Below are positions 18,420 through 27,475 of a DNA stretch of 64,000 nucleotides, one piece after another. The notes under the pieces are model-generated. The model was not told where the DNA came from. It did not search any database and saw only the letters and a program-made list of their open reading frames with translations. The position numbers and the translations under genes are program-made. Every line of letters starts with the position of its first letter. The stretch's first letter is position 1. Source of the DNA: Pseudomonas sp. PB101 (GTDB lineage: Bacteria > Pseudomonadota > Gammaproteobacteria > Pseudomonadales > Pseudomonadaceae); contig NZ_RWIR01000051.1 of assembly GCF_009764265.1 (NCBI RefSeq), forward strand, positions 118,511 to 182,510. Direction: 5' to 3'.

Positions 18420-19148
18420 TCATGCAACGATCTGGCGGAGAAGTAACAACATGAGGAAATGCACGGGATACAGCGCATATGCCCATCGCCGCATCGGGGG
18501 TGGTTTTACGTCACGGGCGTGTCGCAATAAGAACAGCCCCAGCCATGGCGCAATCAGACAAGTGGCGATGGCCGCCATGGCCACGTGATTGCCCAATCGA
18601 ACGGAGTAATACAGCACCTGCCATTGATTGGCGGCCAGACAAACCAACCCTGGCAAGAGGGCGAAATACCACGGGCGATGGATCACCCAAAGCAGCACCA
18701 GCGGCAACAACACGCCAAAAAAACCGAACATCAATCGCTGTGAAAAGAACACCGCCAAAACCAGCGCGCCGACTGCCAGCAGCCGCGATTGCAGGGTCTG
18801 TTGCTGCCAACCCCGCGCCACCAGCAAGCCAAGCGCAAGCGTGGGCAGCACGTTCAGCGTGTCAGGGTTGGGTATGAACAGGCGGTAGGGAATTTCGCTG
18901 GCGGCACTAAACAGCAGCAACCATCCCAGATAACGCCACTGCCCACCGCTCGCCTGCGCCGGCTTGCGTGCCAGGTTCGCCGCCATCGCCAGACAAAACC
19001 ACGGAAACGCCAGGCGTCCCGGCACATACAGCCAATCGGCGGAATAACCGACATATCGCAGGTGATCGAGCACCATGCTCAGAAGCGCCAGCCACTTGAG
19101 CAGATCCAGTGCACCGTCGCGCTGCCTTAAGTGCATAGTCGCGTGCAT
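18420..19148 (-). CDS. TraX family membrane protein
   Basis: A 242-residue integral membrane protein with about eight hydrophobic segments. The opening GALDLLKWLALLSMVLDHLR and the C-terminal PPPMRRWAYALYPVHFLML are typical of TraX-type proteins, named for F-pilin acetylation but widespread on chromosomes with unknown substrate. The ATG at 19148 is preferred: AAGGACG lies 3-5 bases upstream. There is no link to the neighbouring betaine genes. Confidence 0.85.
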   Translation of the reverse strand: MHATMHLRQRDGALDLLKWLALLSMVLDHLRYVGYSADWLYVPGRLAFPWFCLAMAANLARKPAQASGGQWRYLGWLLLFSAASEIPYRLFIPNPDTLNVLPTLALGLLVARGWQQQTLQSRLLAVGALVLAVFFSQRLMFGFFGVLLPLVLLWVIHRPWYFALLPGLVCLAANQWQVLYYSVRLGNHVAMAAIATCLIAPWLGLFLLRHARDVKPPPMRRWAYALYPVHFLMLLLLRQIVA

Positions 19149-19279
19149 AATCGTCCTTCGATTGTGTATTTTCCCGACAGCGACATCCCGTGTGCGCCCC
19201 TGATGATCTTGGGTAAAGTGCGCACCCTCATTGACCACGGAACGCTTCACCATAGGCGTCCCGACCACGGAAGCAGGCC

Positions 19280-20320
19280 ATGACCGACAAGAGCCAACAA
19301 TTCGCCAGCGACAACTATTCCGGCATCTGCCCAGAAGCCTGGGCCGCCATGGAACAGGCCAACCACGGCCACCAGCGCGCATACGGTGACGACGAGTGGA
19401 CCGCCCGCGCCTCCGACGATTTCCGCAAGCTGTTCGAAACCGACTGCGAAGTGTTTTTCGCCTTCAACGGCACCGCCGCCAACTCGCTGGCGCTGTCGTC
19501 GTTGTGCCAGAGTTACCACAGCGTGATCTGCTCGGAAACCGCTCACGTCGAAACCGACGAATGCGGCGCCCCGGAATTTTTCTCCAACGGTTCCAAACTG
19601 CTGATCGCCCGCACTGAAAACGGCAAGCTGACCCCGGACTCGATCCGCGAGGTCGCGCTCAAGCGCCAGGACATCCACTACCCGAAACCTCGCGTGGTGA
19701 CCCTGACCCAGGCCACCGAAGTCGGCAGCGTCTACACCCCGGACGAAATCCGCGCCATCAGCGCCACCTGCAAGGAACTGGGCCTGAACCTGCACATGGA
19801 CGGCGCGCGTTTCTCCAACGCCTGCGCCTTCCTCGGCTGCACCCCGGCCGACCTGACCTGGAAGGCCGGCGTGGATGTGCTGTGCTTTGGCGGCACGAAA
19901 AACGGCATGGCGGTGGGCGAGGCGATTCTGTTCTTCAACCACAAACTGGCTGAAGACTTCGATTACCGCTGCAAGCAGGCCGGGCAGCTGGCGTCGAAGA
20001 TGCGCTTCCTGTCGGCGCCGTGGGTCGGGATCCTGGAAAACGACGCCTGGCTCAAATACGCCAACCACGCCAACCGTTGCGCGCAATTGCTCGCAGAGCT
20101 GGTCAGCGACATTCCCGGCGTGGAGCTGATGTTCCCGGTACAGGCCAACGGCGTGTTCCTGCAACTCTCGGAACCGGCCATCGTCGCGCTGACCGCCAAG
20201 GGCTGGCGTTTCTACACCTTCATCGGCAACGGCGGCGCACGTTTCATGTGCTCGTGGGATACCGAGGAAGAGCGTGTGCGTGAGTTGGCCCGCGACATCC
20301 GCGAAGTGATGTCTCACTAA
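19280..20320 (+). CDS. ltaE: Low-specificity L-threonine aldolase
   Basis: A 346-residue PLP fold-type I enzyme. The Schiff-base lysine is K207 in CFGGTKNGM, and GTAANSLAL plus HMDGARFSNA are family motifs. It cleaves L-threonine and allo-threonine to glycine and acetaldehyde and can act on phenylserines. It feeds the same glycine/serine pool as the surrounding betaine genes. A good GGAAGCAGGCC site precedes the ATG. Confidence 0.94.
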   Translation: MTDKSQQFASDNYSGICPEAWAAMEQANHGHQRAYGDDEWTARASDDFRKLFETDCEVFFAFNGTAANSLALSSLCQSYHSVICSETAHVETDECGAPEFFSNGSKLLIARTENGKLTPDSIREVALKRQDIHYPKPRVVTLTQATEVGSVYTPDEIRAISATCKELGLNLHMDGARFSNACAFLGCTPADLTWKAGVDVLCFGGTKNGMAVGEAILFFNHKLAEDFDYRCKQAGQLASKMRFLSAPWVGILENDAWLKYANHANRCAQLLAELVSDIPGVELMFPVQANGVFLQLSEPAIVALTAKGWRFYTFIGNGGARFMCSWDTEEERVRELARDIREVMSH

Positions 20321-20329
20321 CGCCACAAA

Positions 20330-20416
20330 CCCTGTGGGAGCGGGCTTGCCCGCGATGAGGCCCGATCATTCACCAGATCTGTTGGATGAAGCTATCGCGA
20401 GAACGCTCACTCCTAC
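20330..20416. repeat. REP element with degenerate partner
   Basis: A good REP arm at 20330-20357 (CCTGTGGGAGCGGGCTTGCC) and a decayed inverted partner at 20391-20416 (GCTATCGCGAGAACGCTCAC), between ltaE and the SDR gene. Confidence 0.6.
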
Positions 20417-20515
20417 AAAAGCCATCCGCATTCCCTGACAGTCCGCACCTGAAGACTTCGTCTACATTGTCTGTCGAGCCGATCCGCTCGCATAACAACA
20501 ATCAGGAGCGTCAGC

Positions 20516-21340
20516 ATGTCATTGCAAGGAAAAACCCTGTTCATCACCGGCGCCAGCCGCGGGATCGGTCGTGAGATCGCGCTGCGCGCCGCACGTGATG
20601 GCGCCAACATCGTGATCGCCGCCAAAAGCGCCGAGCCCCACGCCAAGCTGCCGGGCACGATTTTCAGCGTGGCGCAGGAAGTGGAAGCGGCGGGTGGCAA
20701 GGCACTGGCCTTGCAGGTGGACGTGCGTGAGGAAGATGCCGTGCGTGAGGCCCTGACCCGGGCCAACGAACATTTCGGCAGCATTGATGCTCTGGTCAAC
20801 AACGCCGGGGCGATCAAGTTGACCGGTGTTCAGCACATCGAACTCAAGCGCTTCGACCTGATGCACCAGATCAACACCCGCGCCGTATTGCTGTGCAGCC
20901 AGGCGGCATTGCCATACCTGAAGAAGTCCGGCGGCCACATCCTCAACCTGTCCCCGCCGCTGAACCTGGCCACCCAGTGGTTCGCCCAATACAGCCCCTA
21001 CACCGTCACCAAGTACGGCATGAGCATGCTGACCCTGGGCATGAGCGAGGAATTCAGGAATTACGGGATCAGCGTCAACTCGCTGTGGCCACAGACGATG
21101 ATCGCCACCGCCGCGATCGAGTTTCAGCTGGGGTCGAGGGAATCGTTCAAGCATGCGCGCACACCGGCGATCATGGCCGATGCGGCGCATGTGATCCTGA
21201 GCAGCGCAAATCGCAGTTTGACCGGGCGCTTGCTGATTGATGAGGAAATACTGCGGGAGAGCGGCATTACCGAGTTCGAACATTACCGCTTCGCGCCCGA
21301 CAGCAGCGACAAGCTGATGAAGGACCTGTTTGTCGACTGA
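20516..21340 (+). CDS. SDR family oxidoreductase
   Basis: A 274-residue short-chain dehydrogenase/reductase. The coenzyme motif TGASRGIG is at 11-18, NNAG at 95-98, and the catalytic residues are S146, Y162 and K166 (YTVTKYG). The internal segment IAAKSAEPHAKLPGTIFSVA resembles the HSDL2-like subgroup linked to fatty-acyl metabolism, so the substrate is probably a lipid-derived carbonyl. An AGGAG site sits just upstream. Monocistronic, ended by a REP pair. Confidence 0.88.
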   Translation: MSLQGKTLFITGASRGIGREIALRAARDGANIVIAAKSAEPHAKLPGTIFSVAQEVEAAGGKALALQVDVREEDAVREALTRANEHFGSIDALVNNAGAIKLTGVQHIELKRFDLMHQINTRAVLLCSQAALPYLKKSGGHILNLSPPLNLATQWFAQYSPYTVTKYGMSMLTLGMSEEFRNYGISVNSLWPQTMIATAAIEFQLGSRESFKHARTPAIMADAAHVILSSANRSLTGRLLIDEEILRESGITEFEHYRFAPDSSDKLMKDLFVD

Positions 21341-21349
21341 ACACCCTCC

Positions 21350-21452
21350 CCTGTAGGAGCGAGCCTGCTCGCGATGGACGTCAACGATGACGCTGGCAAC
21401 CTGGCACCCCGCGGCGTTCTCAGGTCCATCGCGAGCAGGCTCGCTCCTACAG
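21350..21452. repeat. REP pair
   Basis: Inverted arms at 21350-21375 (CTGTAGGAGCGAGCCTGCTC) and 21426-21452, between the convergent SDR and gbcB genes. Confidence 0.8.
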
Positions 21453-21466
21453 TAGATCGGTGTTGA

Positions 21467-22567
21467 TCAGAACTCGATCCGCACATCCCCCTTCGGCACG
21501 CTGCAGCACGACAGGATGAACCCTTCGGCTTCGTCTTCCTCGGTGATCCCGCCGTTGTGTTCCATCTCCACTTCGCCACCCAGCTTCAGCACCTTGCAGG
21601 TGCCGCAGATGCCCATGCCGCACGCTTTCGGAATCATCAGGCCGACCTTGGCCGCCGCTGCATGCACGGTCTCGCCCGGGGCCACGCGGATGCTCTTGCC
21701 GGAGGTAATGAACTCCACCTGATGCAAGTCTGCGGCGTCGACTTCCGGTGCCTCGGCCGCCTGTTCGGCGTGCTCCACTGCGTCCGCGCGCGCCTCTGGC
21801 GGGGTCGCACCGAAGGATTCTTCGTGATAACGCGACATGTCGAAGCCAGCGGCTTCCAGCAAGCGCTTGACCGCATTCATATAGGGTGTCGGCCCGCAGC
21901 AGAACACTTCGCGCTCAAGGAAGTCCGGCGCCATCAACTCAAGCATCCTGTGGTTCAGATAACCGCGATAACCGGCCCAGGGCTCACCCATGCCGTGCTT
22001 CTCGCAGATCAGGTGCAGGCTGAAGTTGTCGATCCGCGACGCCATGTGTTCCAGCTCGCGGTGGTAAATGATGTCCTTGGGCGAACGGGCGCTGTGGATA
22101 AACACCATGTCGACATTGCCGTTGGTGTCGTAGAACCAGCGCGCCATGGACATGACCGGTGTGATACCCACGCCGCCGCTCAGGTAGAGTACCTTCGGCG
22201 CGGTGAAGTCCATGGCATTGAACAGCCCGACCGGGCCGTGCACCGCCAGTTCCTGGCCTTCATGCAGGGTGTCGTGCAGCCAGTTGGACACCTTGCCGCC
22301 CGGCACGCGCTTGATGGTCACCGAAAAGCTGTACGGCACCGATGGCGAGCTGGAAATGGTGTACGACCGCATGATCGGCTGGCCTTCGATTTCCAGCTCC
22401 AGGGTGACGAATTGCCCCGGCTTGAAGAAGAACAGGATCGGCTGGTCGGCCATGAAGCAAAAGGTGCGCACATCCCAGGTTTCCTGGATGACTTTGACGC
22501 AACGGACGATGTGACGACCATTGGCCCAGGTCTGGGTGGTTACCGGGTTCAGGAAGCTGTTGGACAT
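21467..22567 (-). CDS. gbcB: Glycine betaine monooxygenase reductase subunit GbcB
   Basis: A 366-residue reductase. The FAD domain has RSYTISSSP, the NAD domain has LYLSGGVGITPVMSMARWFY, and a C-terminal plant-type [2Fe-2S] ferredoxin domain has ACGMGICGTC with the last Cys near FILSCC. It passes electrons from NAD(P)H to GbcA. The ATG at 22567 follows GGAG; an upstream GTG at 22579 overlaps that site and is rejected. Divergent from gbcA across a 282-bp regulatory gap. Confidence 0.95.
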   Translation of the reverse strand: MSNSFLNPVTTQTWANGRHIVRCVKVIQETWDVRTFCFMADQPILFFFKPGQFVTLELEIEGQPIMRSYTISSSPSVPYSFSVTIKRVPGGKVSNWLHDTLHEGQELAVHGPVGLFNAMDFTAPKVLYLSGGVGITPVMSMARWFYDTNGNVDMVFIHSARSPKDIIYHRELEHMASRIDNFSLHLICEKHGMGEPWAGYRGYLNHRMLELMAPDFLEREVFCCGPTPYMNAVKRLLEAAGFDMSRYHEESFGATPPEARADAVEHAEQAAEAPEVDAADLHQVEFITSGKSIRVAPGETVHAAAAKVGLMIPKACGMGICGTCKVLKLGGEVEMEHNGGITEEDEAEGFILSCCSVPKGDVRIEF

Positions 22568-22639
22568 GCTGATCTCCACGGCCGACTGTCGGCCTTCATG
22601 TTGGCGATTCTGCGTATAGCGCGAACCACCCGTTTACCT

Positions 22640-22668
22640 ATCTGCGACATTGACATGCTTATCGCGAC
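22640..22668. promoter_or_regulatory. Candidate GbdR direct-repeat site, gbcA/gbcB intergenic
   Basis: CTATCTGCGACAT (22639-22650) and CTTATCGCGACCA (22658-22670) repeat the core GCGAC 20 bp apart. They lie ~75 bp from gbcB and ~180 bp from gbcA. GbdR is known to activate gbcA in P. aeruginosa; assignment of this exact site is inference. Confidence 0.35.
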
Positions 22669-22849
22669 CAGCCCGCAACGACCGGGGCTTGCGCGTCGGG
22701 AACAGATTGCACCATGTCGCCCATGGATAAGGTTCTGGCCAGCGCCGGCCCCACACTCGCTTCAACAGATAACCGCTGTTTTTTGTCTTGCGTCGCACAA
22801 CCGTAGCCACATTTCGCCGGCCACACAGAATGGCCTTGAGGATTAAACG

Positions 22850-24145
22850 ATGGACGTCACTACTACCCTGAGCCTGGGCGATCCGCTGGAACCCGCACGC
22901 AAGGCCACTGCGCAGATGCTGCAAGAGCGCGAGCGCACCTACTCGCTGCCGCAGCCGTTTTACTCTGACGAGCGCCTGTTTGATATCGACATGCAGGAAA
23001 TCTTCCAGAAAGAGTGGCTGATCGCCGGCATGACCTGCGAAATCCCCACCAAGGGCAACTACCTGACCCTGCAGGTCGGCAAGAACCCGATCATCGTGAT
23101 CCGTGGCGCCGAAGGCGTGGTGCACGCGTTCCATAACGTCTGCCGCCACCGTGGCTCGCGCCTGTGCACCAGCGAAAAAGGCAAGGTCGCCAAACTGGTT
23201 TGCCACTACCACCAGTGGACTTACGAGCTCGACGGTCGCCTGCTGTTCGCCGGCACCGAGATGGGCGCCGACTTCGACATGAAGCAGTACGGCCTCAAGC
23301 CGGTGAACGTGAAGACCGCCGGCGGCTACATCTTCATCAGCCTGTCGGAAAATCCACCAGCCATCGATGACTTCCTGTCGACGCTGAACCATTACATGGA
23401 ACCGTACGACATGGAGAACACCAAGGTGGCGATCACCACCACCTTGATGGAAAAAGCCAACTGGAAGCTGGTGCTGGAAAACAACCGCGAGTGCTACCAC
23501 TGCAACGCGTCGCACCCGGAACTGCTGAAAACCCTGCTGGAGTGGGACGACGTCACCGACCCGCGCGCCGACCAGGCGTTCAAGGACCACGTGGCTGCCT
23601 CCGCCGCTGCCTGGGAAGCCGAGAAGATCCCTTACGCCCACGCCAGCTTCGGCCTGCGCAACCGCATCGTGCGCATGCCGCTGCTCAAGGGCACCGTGTC
23701 GATGACCCTGGACGGCAAACAAGGCTGCGCCAAGCTCATGGGTCGCATCAAGAACCCGGACCTGGGCTCGATGCGCATCCTCCACCTGCCGCACTCCTGG
23801 AACCACTGCATGGGCGACCACATCATCGTGTTCACCGTGTGGCCGATCAGCGCCCAGGAAACCATGGTCACCACCAAGTGGATCGTGCACAAGGACGCGG
23901 TCGAAGGCGTGGACTACGACGTGGAGCGCATGCGCCAGGTCTGGGACGCCACCAACGACCAGGACCGTCGCCTGGCCGAAGAGAACCAGCGCGGCATCAA
24001 CTCCACCGCCTACCAGCCTGGTCCGTACTCCAAGACCTATGAGTTCGGCGTGGTGAACTTCGTGGACTGGTACAGCGAGCGTCTGCTGAGCAACCTGGGG
24101 GCCGAGCCTGCGCCGTACCTCAAGGGTGTTCCGGTCCAAGGCTAA
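22850..24145 (+). CDS. gbcA: Glycine betaine monooxygenase oxygenase subunit GbcA
   Basis: A 431-residue Rieske non-heme iron oxygenase. The Rieske ligands are C98, H100 (CRHRGSRL) and C118, H121 (CHYHQW). The mononuclear iron histidines are in ENNRECYHCNASHPELL. It oxidises one N-methyl group of glycine betaine to give dimethylglycine and formaldehyde, using electrons from GbcB. The start follows a GAGGATTAAACG site. Expression is expected to depend on GbdR. Confidence 0.96.
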   Translation: MDVTTTLSLGDPLEPARKATAQMLQERERTYSLPQPFYSDERLFDIDMQEIFQKEWLIAGMTCEIPTKGNYLTLQVGKNPIIVIRGAEGVVHAFHNVCRHRGSRLCTSEKGKVAKLVCHYHQWTYELDGRLLFAGTEMGADFDMKQYGLKPVNVKTAGGYIFISLSENPPAIDDFLSTLNHYMEPYDMENTKVAITTTLMEKANWKLVLENNRECYHCNASHPELLKTLLEWDDVTDPRADQAFKDHVAASAAAWEAEKIPYAHASFGLRNRIVRMPLLKGTVSMTLDGKQGCAKLMGRIKNPDLGSMRILHLPHSWNHCMGDHIIVFTVWPISAQETMVTTKWIVHKDAVEGVDYDVERMRQVWDATNDQDRRLAEENQRGINSTAYQPGPYSKTYEFGVVNFVDWYSERLLSNLGAEPAPYLKGVPVQG

Positions 24146-24148
24146 ATC

Positions 24149-24250
24149 CCTGTAGGAGCGAGCCCGCTCGCGATGAACCTGAGAACACCGCTGGGTGTCA
24201 GGCTGCCAACGTTATCGTTGACGTCCATCGCGAGCAGGCTCGCTCCTACA
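24149..24250. repeat. REP pair after gbcA
   Basis: Inverted arms at 24149-24174 (CTGTAGGAGCGAGCCCGCTC) and 24224-24250. Confidence 0.8.
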
Positions 24251-24322
24251 ACCAGCATAGAACTGTACGAAATATGATCTATCTCGTTCAGAGCTATGCC
24301 CGCCGCACCTCCCAGCCTTCCG

Positions 24323-24899
24323 CAAACAAGTTATCCACACCTCCACCCACAGCTATTGGGGACAACTGTGGAAAAGCTGCAAAATTTCTTCATTTAAATC
24401 AAAGAAAAATCGTGACTTATCCAGAAGCATGCTTCCATGGACGAGCTGATCATTTTTTAACCAACAACCTGAAAGCCAATGTCTACGTGGCTCGCAGAGG
24501 ATGGCAAACACCTTATCCACAGAAGCGCCAACAGACTTTGGGGTTAACTTCGAAGGCCCTGTGGAAAACCTCCGAAACCCGTACAAAACCGGCGCTGGCG
24601 TGAAGGCTGACGGTGCAAAGCCGTCTTTTGATCACTTTATGATCAGAAGTCTACAGGCCACGGTTTACAAGGCCTACAGCCGACAGCAAACATCTTATCC
24701 ACAGAAGCGCCAACAGAGATTGGGGGCAACTCTGCACCCCCAACAGCACTTATCCCCTTGAAAAAGCTTGGAAAAACCACGAACAAGGCTGGTTGTTTTT
24801 TGAGCGACGGCTTGCAGGGCTTGATTTGTATGGGGTACAGCGAGGGGCGAACATGTTATCCACAGAACCACCAACAGGGATTGTGGGTAAACACCGGCG
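24323..24899. repeat. Degenerate ~182-bp tandem array carrying DnaA boxes
   Basis: Four diverged units begin CAAACAnnTTATCCACA (last one GAACATG-TTATCCACA). Perfect DnaA boxes TTATCCACA lie at 24331, 24513, 24695 and 24856, spaced 182, 182 and 161 bp. Each is followed in most units by GAAGCGCCAACAG and a (T)TTGGGGnnAACT stretch. Units 1 and 2 also carry an inverted TGTGGAAAA (24367, 24560), which fits the TTWTNCACA consensus. The 758-bp gap holding it is AT-richer than its surroundings. Short open frames in it repeat with the unit and are probably not genes. The last unit reaches the stop codon of the next gene. Confidence 0.8.
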
Positions 24900-24903
24900 T
24901 TGT

Positions 24904-26109
24904 TCAGATTTTATTGAGGCATGAGCGACCTGAATCCAGGTCCAGGCTCAATTCAAAGTCTTTGAAGGCGCGCCATCCGAGCAATATCGACGGGACGTAT
25001 TGCCCGTCGATCAGCGACGGCGGGATGGTAAAGCCCGGGTAGTATTTGTAGGTGACCGCCATGGTATTGCCTTGCAGGGCCAAAACGCCGTCGAAGCGTT
25101 GAAAGCGCTTGTGGCCGTTGGTGGCAACGCTCGAGCTTCCCGGTGTCAGCGCCTGCACATCGCTGAGTTGCCTGCCAGGTGACGAGGCCGTCAGGTAGTC
25201 GACATTTCCGGTATCGATGATGGCCTGCGTTTCCCGGCGATCCAATTGTGCGGCCACCACCAGCCGTTGATTGAGATCCAGACGGCTAACGACAACCGAC
25301 GCATCACAGCGTGTGGCCGGCGGCGGATTCAGCTCCAGTGTTCTGCCGGTGATCTTCAGGCGCCCCAGCTTGCTGATCAGGTCCAACCCCAACAGATTGT
25401 CCCGGTCGCTGACAAAGACCAGGACGTTCCTGAACTCGCGGGTGCCGACTTTCAGCGACCTGATAACTCCCAGCCTCGCGGCCAGGTCCTTTTCGCCATA
25501 AAACGTGCTGTAGCGATAAAAAGCATCGGGCAACCACTTGATGCCCATCTGTTTCGCCGTGTCGATGTTGACCCGGGTTTGCGGCGCGCCCGTGTCCAGC
25601 ACAAAACGCGCCGTGACACCCTTGGCCGAGCCGACATCGATGAATGGCAGCACTTGTTCAGCTGTGGAAAAGTCGTTGGCATACGGATGCAGTTGCAGCA
25701 CCTCATGCTGCGTCGAACCGTTGACCGTGAAATCGCCGGTCGTCGCCAGCAGAGCCAGTGATTTGCTGCCAAACGTGGAGAACAGAGGCTGCAGATCGGC
25801 GCTGGCGGCAATCGCCCGGGCATGCTTGGCCTTGATCGCAAGATAGTATTCGGGGAGTTGGTTGGCGGCCTTGGCTTCGAGCATTCTGGCCAGGACCGTC
25901 ACCGAACAGCTGAGGTGTCTGTCGGCATCCAGGACCTTGTCGCACTGTTGCCGCAGCTGCGCGAGGGACGCGTTGCGCCCCTGCTCGGAGTCCATCCAGC
26001 GATAGAAATCCTGGTCAGCCACGGGGGGCTTTGCCTGGGCAGCAGCCATCAAGCCTGTGGATACCCACAGGGCCGATGCAAAGAGCGCCAGAAGAGCGAA
26101 AGTCTTCAT
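24904..26109 (-). CDS. Exported protein with two retropepsin-like domains
   Basis: About 401 residues with a signal peptide (MKTFALLALFASALWVSTGL). A short helical segment (about 35-150) is followed by two retropepsin-like halves: FVLDTGAPQTRVN and, later, AIIDTGNVDYLT, each with a DTG. Such double-DTG periplasmic proteins are annotated as aspartyl protease family; activity is not proven. Starts at 26139 and 26124 are also in frame with no strong binding site anywhere. Its stop codon lies at the edge of the DnaA-box array. Confidence 0.65.
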   Translation of the reverse strand: MKTFALLALFASALWVSTGLMAAAQAKPPVADQDFYRWMDSEQGRNASLAQLRQQCDKVLDADRHLSCSVTVLARMLEAKAANQLPEYYLAIKAKHARAIAASADLQPLFSTFGSKSLALLATTGDFTVNGSTQHEVLQLHPYANDFSTAEQVLPFIDVGSAKGVTARFVLDTGAPQTRVNIDTAKQMGIKWLPDAFYRYSTFYGEKDLAARLGVIRSLKVGTREFRNVLVFVSDRDNLLGLDLISKLGRLKITGRTLELNPPPATRCDASVVVSRLDLNQRLVVAAQLDRRETQAIIDTGNVDYLTASSPGRQLSDVQALTPGSSSVATNGHKRFQRFDGVLALQGNTMAVTYKYYPGFTIPPSLIDGQYVPSILLGWRAFKDFELSLDLDSGRSCLNKI

Positions 26110-26293
26110 ATTCAGGCCAGTCATAAAAACCGGTTTCATGAGTCAGCGCTGAATGTCTGAAAGCTCCCGAAAGCGTGCCGCACCCTTGATCAGCGCATAG
26201 GAAACTTTAGCTCACCGCCCTCGTCGGCGTGGGATGAGAGCAAGGGTTCCTGGCGTTGTGGATAACCGTCACCGGGCGATCGCTCGAACAAGC

Positions 26294-26530
26294 TCAAGGC
26301 CTGTGCATAAGATAGGCTTTACCGGTGACGCGGATCATGGGATGAGGGGTGACCTGGCAGGTCTTGATGATCCCGAAACCGTGCCGCTCGTAAAAACGCC
26401 GGGCGCCAGTGTTGGCGGCGTAGTCGATCAGGCTCCAGATTTGGTCTGAAGCGCCCTCGGATGAAATCTGGAACAACCGCGCAATCTCACGCGCATCCGC
26501 GCGCACTGCCGAACGAAATTCAACTGCCAT
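26294..26530 (-). pseudogene. GNAT acetyltransferase remnant with an internal deletion
   Basis: A 78-residue open frame. The N-terminus (VEFRSAVRADAREIARLFQISSEGASDQIWS) and the C-terminal NTGARRFYERHGFGIIKT are those of a GNAT N-acetyltransferase, but the ~80 middle residues with the acetyl-CoA loop (R/Q-x-x-G-x-G/A) are missing. The join (IWSLIDYAANTGARR) is in frame. It cannot bind acetyl-CoA in the usual way and is probably dead. Confidence 0.7.
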
Positions 26531-26567
26531 TGTTTCCCCGTGAATTTTGGTAACCGACGATCAAAAC

Positions 26568-26669
26568 TGTAGGAGCGAGCCTGCTCGCGAAAAACCTGAG
26601 GCCCCCAAAGTCATTCAGGCATCCCGCGTCTTCGTTGACGACTATTGCGAGCAGGCTCGCTCCTACAGG
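26568..26669. repeat. REP pair
   Basis: Inverted arms at 26568-26590 (CTGTAGGAGCGAGCCTGCTC) and 26645-26669, between etfB and the GNAT remnant. Confidence 0.8.
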
Positions 26670-26689
26670 GGATTTGTGCTGAAGCTGAG

Positions 26690-27460
26690 TTAGCGGACGA
26701 CGCCTTCTTCAATCAGCAACTTGAGAATGGCTTCAGCCCCAGCTTGCGCCGTGACGCCTTTGAGCACCTGCCCGCCTCCACCACTGGCCTTGGCCGTCGC
26801 GGCTTTCATACGGTCGGCGCCGCTCTTGGCCTTGATCACCTTCAGGCGCTTGGGCCGTGGCTTGGCCGGTTGCAGGCTGGCGACCGCGAGTAATTCGTCG
26901 TCGATGATTTCAATGTCCTGCGCCTGCAGCACACCGCGCCGGGCCGGGCCATACGCACTCTGGCGCGGCTTGGGCGCTGCGTTATCCACAGTCGCCAGAA
27001 ACGGCAGGCGCACTTTCAGCCGGCGACGTTGACCGCGCGGCAAGGCTTGCAGCACCAGCGCCGAACCGCCATCGATCGACTCGACCTGTGCCAGCCCCAC
27101 CACCAGCGGCCAGCCCAGGCTTTCGGCCAGCAGGAAGGGCAACATGCCCGAACCTTCACCGGTTTCCGCCTGGCTGCCGGTCAACACCACCTGAGCCCCG
27201 GCATCGCGCAGATACTCGGTCAGCGCCGGGAGCGCATCGGCACCTTGCGGTTGCTCCAGCACATGCAGTTGTTCAAGCCCCATGCCCAGGTAGGCGCGCA
27301 GTGCAGGCTCGGCGATGTCGCCGGCGTGCAGCACTTGCAGGTTATCCCCAGCCAGTTGCAGGCCCAGTTCCACCGCCCGCGCATCCTGTTCCGCACGACG
27401 CGGCCGCCCGGAGGTCGGGTGGGCGCCGATGGACACCAGGCTGATGATTTTCGTGCTCAT
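26690..27460 (-). CDS. etfB: Electron transfer flavoprotein beta subunit (dimethylglycine operon)
   Basis: A 256-residue ETF beta-type protein (VSIGAHPTSGRPRRAEQDAR at the N-terminus, AMP/FAD-fold region VVLTGSQAETGEGSGMLPFL). It forms a heterodimer with EtfA and takes electrons from the dimethylglycine dehydrogenase. Last gene of the dipeptidase-dgcAB-etfAB operon, 15 bp after etfA. A perfect DnaA box (26982-26990) falls inside it. Confidence 0.85.
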   Translation of the reverse strand: MSTKIISLVSIGAHPTSGRPRRAEQDARAVELGLQLAGDNLQVLHAGDIAEPALRAYLGMGLEQLHVLEQPQGADALPALTEYLRDAGAQVVLTGSQAETGEGSGMLPFLLAESLGWPLVVGLAQVESIDGGSALVLQALPRGQRRRLKVRLPFLATVDNAAPKPRQSAYGPARRGVLQAQDIEIIDDELLAVASLQPAKPRPKRLKVIKAKSGADRMKAATAKASGGGGQVLKGVTAQAGAEAILKLLIEEGVVR

Positions 27461-27475
27461 AACCCTTTCCTTCCC

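Noticed and set aside
24274..25042. Three short plus-strand frames in the DnaA-box array
   Set aside because: They repeat with the DNA unit, run from one repeat into the next, and diverge as much at codon position 2 as at 3 by eye; better explained as non-coding repeats.
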